Shown here: positions 8,628-17,100 of the stretch, in pieces | Layout: each line of letters starts with the position of its first letter | Numbering within the stretch: position 1 is the stretch's first letter | Assembly: GCF_030687575.1 (NCBI RefSeq) | Contig: NZ_CP117439.1 | Span: 1,488,001-1,552,000 of the forward strand | Length of the DNA stretch: 64,000 nucleotides | Direction of reading: 5' to 3' | From: Pseudomonas sp. FP2309 | GTDB lineage: Bacteria > Pseudomonadota > Gammaproteobacteria > Pseudomonadales > Pseudomonadaceae | The notes under the pieces: model-generated | Database searches by the model: none | Told to the model about the DNA's origin: nothing | Seen by the model: only the letters and a program-made list of their open reading frames with translations | Program-made: the position numbers and the translations under genes

Positions 8628-8727
8628 TACCCTGAAGTTGTCATTGCCAAAAGTACAGTCGGACATTTCCTTGAAAGCCTTAGGAAGATTCTGATGACAT
8701 CCCATCAATCGCGTCTGCCTGCACTAC
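8628..8727 (-). repeat. 100-bp upstream leader repeat of the effector operons, left copy
   Basis: The segment matches 12007-12106 with about six differences and lies upstream of the effector operon in both island copies. It ends exactly where the 569-bp repeat begins, with a shared AC dinucleotide (8726-8727), so this is the joint of the tandem duplication. It may hold the promoter, but I cannot point to a convincing -35/-10 pair. Confidence 0.85.
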
Positions 8728-8982
8728 CGCCAGCCGTTCGATAAATACAAAACCGGCCGGGACGAAGCCGTCCCCGGCGGCCAGTGGTGGCTTAACCAAG
8801 GCACCCCAAGGCCCTGGCCCGACGCCCCCGCCGACACCTTCGCCGCCCTTGGCCACTGGGGCCAGGCGCTGTACGTGATGCCCGCCGAACATTTAGTAAT
8901 CGTGCGCTACGGCGATGACCGCGACGGTACTTATCGCCACAACGAACTGCTCAAACGCGTGCTCGCGGCGGTGCAGCCATGA
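8728..8982 (+). pseudogene. 3' fragment of the serine hydrolase gene (duplication remnant)
   Basis: This is codons 274-357 of the hydrolase at 2611-3684, in the same frame and with the same ATGA junction to the next gene. It lacks a start, signal peptide, SxxK serine and tyrosine motif, so it cannot be functional. It exists because the duplication breakpoint fell inside the gene. Confidence 0.92.
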
Positions 8983-9293
8983 TCCGTCGTCGGCCGTTTA
9001 CCAGCCTGTTTCTGCTGCTGTTGCTCGCCTTGCTCGGCTGGGTGTGGCACGAGCGCGTCAACCTGCAAGCCTTCCCCGACATCATTGCGGCCTACACCGC
9101 CAAGGAGTACTGCTCGTGCCGCTATGTAGCGAACAATCCAGCTGACTATTGCCGGGGTTATGTGAAGCAGTACGTGCCCACCAGTGCGTTCAGGGATAGC
9201 CCGGAGCGTAGTGAAGTGACGGCGAGCGGGCTGGGGCGCACGCACACGGCGCGGTGGTTGGGGGAGCGGCAGGGGTGTCGGTTGGTGCCGTGA
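8979..9293 (+). CDS. second copy of the small membrane or secreted protein
   Basis: The 104-residue product is identical to that of 3681-3995. The few nucleotide differences, such as those near 9156-9160, are silent. It has lost its original promoter because the hydrolase in front is only a fragment, so expression would need a promoter inside the repeat. Retention of an unchanged protein may simply reflect a young duplication. Confidence 0.75.
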   Translation: MIRRRPFTSLFLLLLLALLGWVWHERVNLQAFPDIIAAYTAKEYCSCRYVANNPADYCRGYVKQYVPTSAFRDSPERSEVTASGLGRTHTARWLGERQGCRLVP

Positions 9294-9333
9294 GGTTCCA
9301 ATTGGGCACGTCCACTTGACCAACCCCAATAAA

Positions 9334-9353
9334 CGGGCCTCTGGCGAGGCCCG
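9334..9353. terminator. hairpin terminator between the duplicated small gene and the second immunity array
   Basis: CGGGCCTC (9334-9341) and GAGGCCCG (9346-9353) form a perfect stem with a TGGC loop between convergent genes. There is no long T run, so strength is uncertain. Confidence 0.6.
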
Positions 9354-9360
9354 GTCCGGA

Positions 9361-9750
9361 TCACCTGAACGCCACCAGCACAGCTGCAACTATCGCCCAA
9401 GGTAACGCAATGAACGCTATCGCCATATTGGCCAACAGACGATGTTTTAGGTGGGTTGGGAAGTTCTCAAAGTCCACAGGGTTTAAATCTCCAATCCGAA
9501 TGTACGCTTTCGGCCACGTCATCATTCCGGCGATTTTTGCGATCTCCAATAGGGACAAAATCAAGCCTCGTTTGCCCAGACTCGGCCCCCAGAGATAGAT
9601 ATAACGGCTGTTCTTTAATGCATCCTTTATCTCCTCGATGTAGCGGTGGCTCAAGTACAGGCTGTACGCAAGGCCAACAGCAGATAGCAGGGCAGGTGCC
9701 CCCAGGAAAAATATTGCAACCCAGGGCGACCACGTGTCGATACTGGTCAT
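9361..9750 (-). CDS. putative membrane immunity protein (paralogue 3 of 4)
   Basis: 129 residues from the ATG at 9750, which overlaps the stop of the decayed toxin tip (ATGA). It has the family pattern: N-terminal membrane segment (MTSIDTWSPWVAIFFLGAP), the invariant central block ending GPSLGKRGLILSLLEIAKIAG, then a C-terminal membrane segment. A longer reading from 9924 would run through the toxin remnant and is rejected. Its cognate tip is no longer functional, so it is now an orphan immunity gene. Confidence 0.7.
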   Translation of the reverse strand: MTSIDTWSPWVAIFFLGAPALLSAVGLAYSLYLSHRYIEEIKDALKNSRYIYLWGPSLGKRGLILSLLEIAKIAGMMTWPKAYIRIGDLNPVDFENFPTHLKHRLLANMAIAFIALPWAIVAAVLVAFR

Positions 9751-10135
9751 GGCTGAGTAACCTCGTAGATTTTCTCCCCCATAGCTTCGCCAGCGATCCC
9801 GCCACCCGTCGTCATGTACCGGCCGCACGACTGATCGCCTCCACATGAGCTGAATACCCCGGAATCTGCCCCGGCGCCCCGGCCTTGTCCCAGTGGTGCA
9901 CCAAACTTCGTCTGGAAATCCCAAGCGCCGTTTTCAGCTTGGGATGATCGCCCAGAGTGGTTTCGCCGCGCAGACGCGTGGAGTTCAACAGATGAGCATC
10001 CAACTGCGCGAGCGGGCGCTGGCGTTCGGCGAAGAACTGCGGCGATTTAAGGGTGCCGTGCTGACGATAGCTCTCCTGACGCAAGCGTTCGATGGTTTGC
10101 AGGGTATCGCGCAAGTTGATGAGGTTGGTCTCCAT
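9747..10135 (-). pseudogene. displaced toxin tip with internal deletion
   Basis: The fragment opens METNLINLRDTLQTIE, matching the middle of the full effectors, and continues through LGDHPKLK to AHVEAISRAA. There the frame ends at GT-stop. The remaining bases, read one frame over, encode TTGGG...GEKIYEVTQP, the extreme C terminus of the toxin. About 270 bp coding for the glycine-rich membrane segments is missing, and GACGGG-type similarity lies at the breakpoint. It is inactive as a toxin. Confidence 0.85.
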
Positions 10136-10144
10136 TATCGCTAA

Positions 10145-10534
10145 TTACTTAAAATGTAAAAGCAAGCACACAACTACTAGCCAAGCGCAGCCAATAGTCA
10201 ATATTAAAAAGTTGATTTTCAGTAGTTGCTTAAGGCCAGCTGGAAAGTTTTCAAGATCAACAGGGTTTAAGTCGCCGAGCCGGATATAGGCCTTTGGCAT
10301 CATTATCATCCCTGTGATTTTTGCTATCTCTAAGAGGGACAAAATCAAACCGCGCTTCCCTAAACTCGGCCCCCAAAGATAAATATAACGGCTGTTCTTC
10401 AAGGCGTTCTTCATAGCGTCCAGTTGACGGCTGCTCAGGTACAGACTATATGCAATATTCATGAGCCCGAGCAGACCTGGGGCCCCGGTAACGAGGATCG
10501 CAACCCAGGGAGACCAAGTGTCGATACTGCTCAC
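10145..10534 (-). CDS. putative membrane immunity protein (paralogue 4 of 4), partner of effector 2
   Basis: 129 residues; its ATG overlaps the stop of effector 2 (ATGA), so it is the expected cognate immunity. The central block LKNSRYIYLWGPSLGKRGL is identical to the other paralogues. The first 45 and last 35 residues differ most, including the C-terminal membrane segment (LKINFLILTIGCAWLVVV). Inference: the variable membrane ends determine which tip is neutralised. It is the only intact effector-immunity pair with a full-length delivery protein in the window. Confidence 0.7.
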   Translation of the reverse strand: MSSIDTWSPWVAILVTGAPGLLGLMNIAYSLYLSSRQLDAMKNALKNSRYIYLWGPSLGKRGLILSLLEIAKITGMIMMPKAYIRLGDLNPVDLENFPAGLKQLLKINFLILTIGCAWLVVVCLLLHFK

Positions 10535-11943
10535 GGTTGGGTCATCTCGTAGATTTTCTCCCCCATGTGCTCACCAGCCATCCCACCGCCAGTCGTACCC
10601 AACCAGGTACCAGCCCCAATAACAGCCGCGACACAAACTACTCCTCCGATACCTGTAGATACGCCTAGCGCTAGACAAATCGGACCACTGGCTGCCTTGG
10701 CCATCCCCCCCACTAGGGCACCCCCTGCGGTGGATATGCCAGACTTCCCCCCTTCAGTAAATTTGACCTTCTCACAGGCTGCCGAAAAACCGCCGTTACA
10801 CACCTGCGGAATAGACAGCAACGACGACACACCGCCAATATCAATGCCGATATAACCGCCTGTTTTCATGTACTTGGCCGCGCGACTGATCGCCTCCACA
10901 TGAGCTGAATATCCCGGAATCTGTCCCGGCGCCCCGGCCTTGTCCCAGTGATACACCAAGCTTCGGCTGGAGATCCCAAGCGCCGTTTTCAGCTTGGGAT
11001 GATCGCCCAGAGTAGTCTGGCCGCGCAGACGCGTGGAGTTCAGCAGATGAGCATCCAACTGCGCGAGCAGGCGCTGGCGTTCGGCGAAGAACTGCGGCGA
11101 TTTAAGGTGTCCGTGCTGACGATAGCTTTCCTGATGCAAACGCTCGATGGCCTGGAGTGTGTCGCGCAGGTTCGTCAGGTGCTTTTCCATCACCATTGCG
11201 CTCACTCCAAGCCAGGTTGAGGTATGACCAATGAAGCTGGCGATTTCTGCGCCGTGTCTATACAGAAAGTCAGCTTCATCTGGGGTCAGGGAATCCAGCG
11301 ATGCGTCCACGTGTTGAGCGGCCTGCATCAGTTGTGCTTCCTGATAACTACAGGAGGTGTTATTTGGATCGCCAAGCACGATCATGGCGCCGGCTTTTAC
11401 GTCGCCAGTTTTGGGATTGAGGGCTTGAAACTTCCTCATTACGTCGGGATCAGGTGCGGGGAACAGCACGTTCTCCAACGCTTCTCGACTCATGCTCTTG
11501 GGTACGACGTAGAAACCGGGCTCCTGGCCCGGCAGCCCGTTAAATGCTGAAGGCGCCAACGTGTGAGAAGGGGCATAGGTAGATTGTTGCGGTGTGTCGG
11601 GGCGGCCGGTCAGCGTCGAAGATGCCGGTTCAACGGCTCGCCTGGTTGCTGGCGCTTCATAACCTTCGTTGCTGTAAGTCGCGGTGTATACCGAGGGAAT
11701 GAATTTGGCCCGGCAGGGGCAACTACTGAAGCTGTCCAGTGTGCCGGCCATACGTCTGCCATGGCTTTCGATATGCGAGATACCACCGAGTATTTTATAA
11801 ATGCCTTTATGCTTCCCACATGTAACTTGGTCACCTTCGCAAGCATGTAGGAGACCGTATATGTTTACTCTTGGATCACCATCCAGAACTGTTCCGCCGC
11901 ACGTGGTTTTGTCGCCAAGTCCGATGTAATAACCTTCACGCAT
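10531..11943 (-). CDS. PAAR-domain effector with glycine-rich membrane toxin tip (effector 2)
   Basis: 470 residues from the ATG at 11943, preceded by GGAGAA; a longer reading to 12087 runs into the leader repeat and is unlikely. It is almost identical to effector 1 through the PAAR domain, linker, LysM-like segment, middle region and pre-toxin block (to about residue 375). From KYMKTGGYIGIDIGG onward the tip has diverged (LSIPQVCNGGFSAAC, then ISTAGGALVGGMAKAASG). The pattern is that of a polymorphic toxin with a constant delivery part and an exchangeable tip. No signal peptide is present, as expected for type VI cargo. Confidence 0.8.
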   Translation of the reverse strand: MREGYYIGLGDKTTCGGTVLDGDPRVNIYGLLHACEGDQVTCGKHKGIYKILGGISHIESHGRRMAGTLDSFSSCPCRAKFIPSVYTATYSNEGYEAPATRRAVEPASSTLTGRPDTPQQSTYAPSHTLAPSAFNGLPGQEPGFYVVPKSMSREALENVLFPAPDPDVMRKFQALNPKTGDVKAGAMIVLGDPNNTSCSYQEAQLMQAAQHVDASLDSLTPDEADFLYRHGAEIASFIGHTSTWLGVSAMVMEKHLTNLRDTLQAIERLHQESYRQHGHLKSPQFFAERQRLLAQLDAHLLNSTRLRGQTTLGDHPKLKTALGISSRSLVYHWDKAGAPGQIPGYSAHVEAISRAAKYMKTGGYIGIDIGGVSSLLSIPQVCNGGFSAACEKVKFTEGGKSGISTAGGALVGGMAKAASGPICLALGVSTGIGGVVCVAAVIGAGTWLGTTGGGMAGEHMGEKIYEMTQP

Positions 11944-12006
11944 TAGTGTTCTCCAAATTCTTATGATGAAGTTACTTAAATGGGGTGAGTGCGGCGCGTG
12001 GGTTAG

Positions 12007-12106
12007 TACCCTGAAGTTGTGATTACTAAAAGTACAGTCGGACATTTCCTTGAAAGCCTTAGGAAGATTCTGATGACATCCCATCAATCGCGTCTGCCCG
12101 CGCTAC
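12007..12106 (-). repeat. 100-bp upstream leader repeat of the effector operons, right copy
   Basis: Matches 8628-8727 and lies 64 bp upstream of effector 2. Similarity stops at 12106, where unique chromosome begins, so this is the right boundary of the duplicated unit. Confidence 0.85.
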
Positions 12107-12402
12107 TTAACAGTCGCTTTGCATTTTTCTGGGCGCGCTCGCAGTGCACAATGACCGGCAACATCTGCCCGGAATACACATGGCGTTGGCTTGTCCACTG
12201 TATGGAAAGTCAAATGTGCGATCGGGTTGGGGGCAGGCGGAAAAACGGGAGCTGTGAGGGAAACGTGGCAGCTGATGGGGACGCTTCGCGCCCTGGCGCA
12301 AGCAAGCTTGCCCGCCACAGTAAATCCGCTTCCCTATTTGGATTTGCGCCGTTCGTGACATGCGCTTAAGGTTCGTGCAGGTTTTTTGCCACACGAGTGT
12401 TT
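12107..12402. other. intergenic region with a REP-like palindrome
   Basis: No gene is supported here. A REP-like palindrome lies at about 12298-12320 (GCAAGCAAGCTTGCCCGCCAC), similar to the one at 41632-41661. The rest should hold the promoter of the YceI gene, but no clear site was identified. Confidence 0.5.
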
Positions 12403-12984
12403 ATGTTCAACGTCAGACCCCTGGCCTTCGCCCTGCTGGCCGCAATCGCCATCCCCGCCCACGCCGACTGGTACCTGGATAACGAATCCTCGCGCCTGTC
12501 GTTCGTCACCACCAAAAACACCGAGATCGCCGAAGTGCAGCGCTTTCTGGTACTGCACGGCAAGGTCGACGCGAAGGGCGCCGCGCAGTTGGAAGTGGAG
12601 CTGGAGTCGGTCAACAGCGGCATCCCGCTGCGCGACGAGCGTATGCGCAATCAGTTGTTTGAGATCAAGACCTTCCCTGAAGCGCTGATCAGCGCGCAGA
12701 TCAACCTGCAGCCGATCAATGACCTGGCGCCCGGCGCACAGTTGGAATTGCGCCTGCCGCTTTCAGTGACCTTGCATGGCAAGAGCCAGACCTACAGTGC
12801 AGAGCTGTTGGCCACGCGCCTGGATGACCGGCGTTTCCAAGTGGTAACCCTGGAACCATTGGTGTTGCACGCCGAGGATTTCGACCTGGCGCCGGGGGTG
12901 GCGGCGTTGCGCCAGGCGGCGGGGCTCAAGTCGATCAGTTTGTCGGTGCCGGTGGGTGCGGTGCTGATTTTTACGGCGCGCTGA
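12403..12984 (+). CDS. YceI-family periplasmic protein
   Basis: 193 residues from the ATG at 12403. A signal peptide (FALLAAIAIPAHA-DW) is cleaved before DWYLDNESSRLSFVTTK, the opening strand of the YceI lipocalin-like barrel. NSGIPLRDERMRNQLFEIKTFPEA is the usual family core. YceI proteins bind long hydrophobic molecules such as polyisoprenoids; the ligand here is unknown. The following gene starts one base after this stop, so the two form an operon. Confidence 0.88.
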   Translation: MFNVRPLAFALLAAIAIPAHADWYLDNESSRLSFVTTKNTEIAEVQRFLVLHGKVDAKGAAQLEVELESVNSGIPLRDERMRNQLFEIKTFPEALISAQINLQPINDLAPGAQLELRLPLSVTLHGKSQTYSAELLATRLDDRRFQVVTLEPLVLHAEDFDLAPGVAALRQAAGLKSISLSVPVGAVLIFTAR

Positions 12985-12985
12985 C

Positions 12986-14143
12986 GTGAGTGGCGCGGTG
13001 TTCCCGTGGCGCAGCGCCAACCGTTTCGAGTTGCTGATCGACGGCCCGTGTTTTTTTCCGCAGATGCTGGTGGGCATCGCGCGCGCCGAACGCCAGGTCG
13101 ATCTTGAGCTGTATCTGGTGGAAGCCGGAGCGTGTGCCGAGGCGATGGTGCAGGCCCTGGTGCTGGCTGCCGAGCGTGGCGTGCAGGTGCGCTGCCTGTT
13201 CGATGACTACGGCAGCCTGGCCTTTACCCTCGGGTTGCGCAAGCGCTTGACCGACGCCGGCGTGCAACTGCGTTTCTACAATCGCCTGAGTTGGCGACGC
13301 TGGATGCGTAACCTGTATCGCGACCATCGCAAGCTGCTGCTGATTGACCAGAACCTCGCCGTGGTCGGTGGCACCGGCGTCACCGATGAATTCTGGACAC
13401 CAGGGCAAGACACCGCCGACTGGCATGAAGTGATGGTGCAGATGAGCGGCCCGCTGGTGCTGGACTGGCAAGCGCTGTTCGACCGCCAGTGGCACGCCAA
13501 CGCGGCGCGCCGGGAGTGGAAGCCGGCCACCCACTTCGGTCTGCCGCGCCTGCCCAAGTTGCCGGCCACCGGGCCAGGGATGGGGCGGGTGGCGTATGCC
13601 GACGCCCGTCAACACCGCGACATTCTGCAATCGCTGATCCGCGCACTTAACAACAGCAAGCAACGTATCTGGCTGGCCACCCCGTATTTCCTGCCCACCT
13701 GGGGCGTGCGCCGGGCGTTGCGCCGGGCGGCCGGGCGTGGGGTGGATGTGCGTTTGCTGCTCACCGGCCCGCGCACCGATCACCCGTCGGTGCGTTATGC
13801 CGGGCACCGTTATTACCCACGGTTGCTGCGCGCGGGTGTGCAGATCTTCGAGTACCAGCCGTGTTTCCTGCACCTGAAAATGGTGCTGGTGGATGATTGG
13901 GTGAGCATCGGCTCGTGCAATTTCGATCACTGGAACCTGCGTTTCAACCTGGAAGCCAACCTGGAAGCGTTGGACCCGGCGTTGACTCAGGCCGTGGCGG
14001 GCAGTTTCGAGCGGGACTTTGCGCAAAGCCAGGGGGTAAGCCTGGAGGCATGGAAAGCGCGACCGTTGTGGCGCCGGGTCAAACAGCGGGTGTGGGGCTG
14101 GATTGATCGGTTGGTGGTCAACCTGTTGGACAGGCGGGGGTAG
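12986..14143 (+). CDS. phospholipase D / cardiolipin synthase-like protein
   Basis: 385 residues from a GTG start directly behind the YceI gene. Two HKD motifs are complete: H114-R-K116-x4-D121 (DHRKLLLIDQ) and H296-L-K298-x4-D303 (HLKMVLVDD), the latter followed by the usual GSCNFD. There is no N-terminal membrane pair, so it resembles ClsB-type rather than ClsA-type cardiolipin synthases. It probably condenses or transfers phosphatidyl groups at the inner membrane. The exact substrate pair is not decidable from sequence. Confidence 0.85.
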   Translation: MSGAVFPWRSANRFELLIDGPCFFPQMLVGIARAERQVDLELYLVEAGACAEAMVQALVLAAERGVQVRCLFDDYGSLAFTLGLRKRLTDAGVQLRFYNRLSWRRWMRNLYRDHRKLLLIDQNLAVVGGTGVTDEFWTPGQDTADWHEVMVQMSGPLVLDWQALFDRQWHANAARREWKPATHFGLPRLPKLPATGPGMGRVAYADARQHRDILQSLIRALNNSKQRIWLATPYFLPTWGVRRALRRAAGRGVDVRLLLTGPRTDHPSVRYAGHRYYPRLLRAGVQIFEYQPCFLHLKMVLVDDWVSIGSCNFDHWNLRFNLEANLEALDPALTQAVAGSFERDFAQSQGVSLEAWKARPLWRRVKQRVWGWIDRLVVNLLDRRG

Positions 14144-14155
14144 GGCACCCCCGCC
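14133..14155. terminator. hairpin terminator between convergent PLD and autotransporter genes
   Basis: GGCGGGGGT (14133-14141) pairs with ACCCCCGCC (14147-14155). The left arm overlaps the stop codon of the PLD-like gene; the autotransporter gene ends 7 bases further on. Confidence 0.6.
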
Positions 14156-14161
14156 GATGCT

Positions 14162-17100
14162 TTAAAACTGCAACGTGTACTGTGCGGTGAGGCTTTGGTC
14201 GCGCGTGCGCTCGCCCCGCTGCTGAGTGAAGCTCAGGTCGATTGCACTGTCGCGGTTCAGGCGCGCGGTGGCGCCCAGTTCCATGCGGGTGCTGAGGCGA
14301 TCCAGCGGTGCGCCGCTGACATTCATCACCCCTGCGCCATCCCACGCCGCTTGGGTCGAGGGATGCAGATCGCCGCTGGCATGGGTGTAGGCCAGGCCGC
14401 CACGCACGCTCAGCCACGACGGTCCGACCTGGGCCTTGCCCAAGTCGAGGTTGAGCCGCACACCGCCGGTGGCCAGGTTGACGCTTTCTTTCGAGCCTTT
14501 GCCGCGCAGCGCCGCCATACCGCCGCGTTCTTTGTAACCGTTGCTGCGCTGCTGCACGTTGGCCAGTTGCACATAGGGCTGCCAATCCCAGAAGTCATGG
14601 CTGAACCTGTAGTTGGCTTCGGCAAACGTCTGTACGGTGCGGCTTGTGTACTTGCCGGACAGGCGCTCCTCCAGCCCGGGAAAGCTGACGCGGCGCTTGG
14701 TCTGGACGTCGTGGTACGCGTAGGCGATGCCACCATAGAGGCCGAACCCGTCCCAGGTGTGGCCGGCGTGCAGGCCCAACTGGTAGGTGTCGACATCGGC
14801 CTTGCCGCGAGGCCCGGCTTTCACTTGGCTGCTGCCGCTGCCGGCCACCACGCCCAGGCGTGTGCCTTGTTCCAGTTGATGATCGAAACCGGCCAGCAGA
14901 CCCGTGCCGCTGTGGGACGTGCGTGCGTTGCCGTTATCGCCCCCCAACTGGCCCGATTGACGAGGCAGCTGCACCCAGGCGCCACGGTTAGCGGCCTCCG
15001 GTTCGGCGGCGCGGCTGTCTTGCGCGAGGCGTTGACGCTCAAGTACCGCCTGGCGCAGCACACGACTGTTTTCGATCAATACTGCCTGGGTGCTGGCATG
15101 CAGTTCGCCGCTCAACTGGTCCAGGGCCGACGGCGCCTGCTCGGGGAACAAGGCGGTCAGGCGTTGCAGCAACGGGCTGGGCAGGTTTTGCGCGTCGGCG
15201 GCATGGGCGACGGCACGCTGGTTGGCCGTTTCCGCCGCCGACACCAGCGAGCGGCCACGGCCGAATTCCACCAGCAAGGCGTTGGCTTCTTTGACTTGTG
15301 ACACGCTGAGGAACGGCGAAAACTCGCGGCGGTCAATCGCGGCAAACTCGCCGCTGATGGCGGCATTGGCCTGCAGGATGCTGTAGCGCTGACCCAGGTA
15401 ATAGCGGTCGGGTTGCGCGCTGAGGTACAGCGTGCCGCCGTTGATCAAAGCCTTCTGGCTGACCTGCAGCCTGGCCGGAGCTGCCTGGTTTTCCAAACCG
15501 GTCATCAAGGTGGCGCCGGATGCCTGCTGGTAATCACCCGCGACAGCCAGGGCGCCATTGAGGCGCAGGACGCCGCCGTCAAGTGTGACGTCGCCCGTGA
15601 GGTGGTTGGTGCCGTCCAGTTCCAGAATGCCTTCTTTGAGCGTGGCCCCGGCAAAACTGTTATTCCCGCTCAGGCGCAGCCAGCCGATACCGGTTTTCTC
15701 CAGGCGTCCGGGGCCGCTGATGTCGTTGCGCCAGTCATCCCAGGCGCCACCTTGCCAGACGATGGCGCCGCCGGCGGGACGGTCCATGTTGACCGCCGTG
15801 TCGACCCGCAGTTGGCCGGGACCGTCGATGGCCTTTTTCAGGTTCATCAGACCCCAGCCGTAGACGTCATCCACGCCCGGCGCGCCGAGGTCGGTGGCGG
15901 TGGTCAGCAGCACGTCGCGAATTTGCGGGTTGGTGAGGTAGGGGAAGCGTTCCATCAGCAACGCCAGCCCACCGGTGACGTGGGGGGCGGCCATGGAGGT
16001 GCCCGTAGCGATCCCGTACCCGAGCTCGGGGTTGTCGCCCGTCACGGCGAACCCGTCGACATTGTTGTCTTTGTCGTAGTGGTTTTCGGTGTTTACCGAG
16101 CCCGTGACGACCGAAGAGTTGATCTCAGTCCCGGGAGCCGCAAGGCACCAGTTTTTGCTGAAGCCGCAACGGTAGGAAACGTCACTCAAATTCAGCGCCT
16201 GGTTCACGTTGACGACGCTCAGCCAGTAAGGTTCAAGCTCGGCGACGGCACGTGGCAGGCTGGGATGAATGCCGGGAATATTCGCCGTTTCGGGGGACTC
16301 GTTTGCCGCGTTACCTGCCGACCACACTTGGAGAATGCCGTACTTGATGGTCGCGTCGGCGATGGCTTTCAACTCTCGAAAAGAGTCGATTTCGTCCAGC
16401 AGTTTGTCCAGTTCTGTTTCATTCCTGGGTGAAAGCGCAATCCCCCAACTATGGTTGACGACGCGTACATTCTGCCTGTGCAGTTCGGCGTAGGTCATGT
16501 CGACCGCCTCTGGCGTCGGCGATGGCGCTCGCAGGGTGTCCGTCAGTTCAGCCGGTCCTCCCAGGTAGGTATTACTGAATTTATTCACGGCGCTTAAATT
16601 GGCCCCGTAGGCCACACCATGGACCCCGTTACCGTCGCGGTTGGCGAGTGCGATACCGCTGACATGCGTGCCGTGCAGCGCGTAGCTAGCCCCTACAGTG
16701 CCGAGGTAGGCGTCAAGTTGTTCGCGGGTGAGGTCGCCCTCGGCAATGAGTTCCTCCAGGGCGAGCAGGGCTTCTGGCGGCAGAGAGTCGACCAGATTCA
16801 CCGCCGCCCGATCACCTTCGGAGTAGAAGCAGCCGCCAGCCAGCACCGTGCTGCCCAGGCAGCCGGGATCGGCCAGGCGCACGCCATTATTGGGCTTTCC
16901 CGCAAACTCGCTATGACGCAGGTCGGTTCCGGAGTCATACACCCCCAGGCGTACACCCGAGCCGCTTAACCCTCTGGCATAGGCGTAGTCGGCACCTACG
17001 GCTCCGAGCCCCCAGTTACTTTTGAATTCTTCGCTGCGCCAACTGGCTGCATCGTGCAGCCGGCCTTGTTCCAGGTAATTTGCGGCATCAACGGGCGTAC

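Larger units (their letters stand above)
8726..9294 (+). repeat. 569-bp direct repeat, right copy
   Basis: Second copy of 3428-3996 at a constant offset of 5298 bases. It contains a 5'-truncated hydrolase fragment and an intact copy of the 104-residue gene. Together with the left copy it frames the first effector operon. Confidence 0.93.

Noticed and set aside
9751..9924. Extended 187-residue reading of immunity paralogue 3
   Set aside because: The extra 58 residues are the toxin remnant in the wrong frame; the ATG at 9750 matches the three paralogues.
11944..12087. Extended N terminus for effector 2
   Set aside because: The extension runs through the duplicated leader; the ATG at 11943 has GGAGAA in front and gives the same length as effector 1.
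3996..12402. Prophage or integrative element explanation for the effector island
   Set aside because: No integrase, phage structural genes or att-like repeats; the repeats at the edges are duplicated chromosomal genes.
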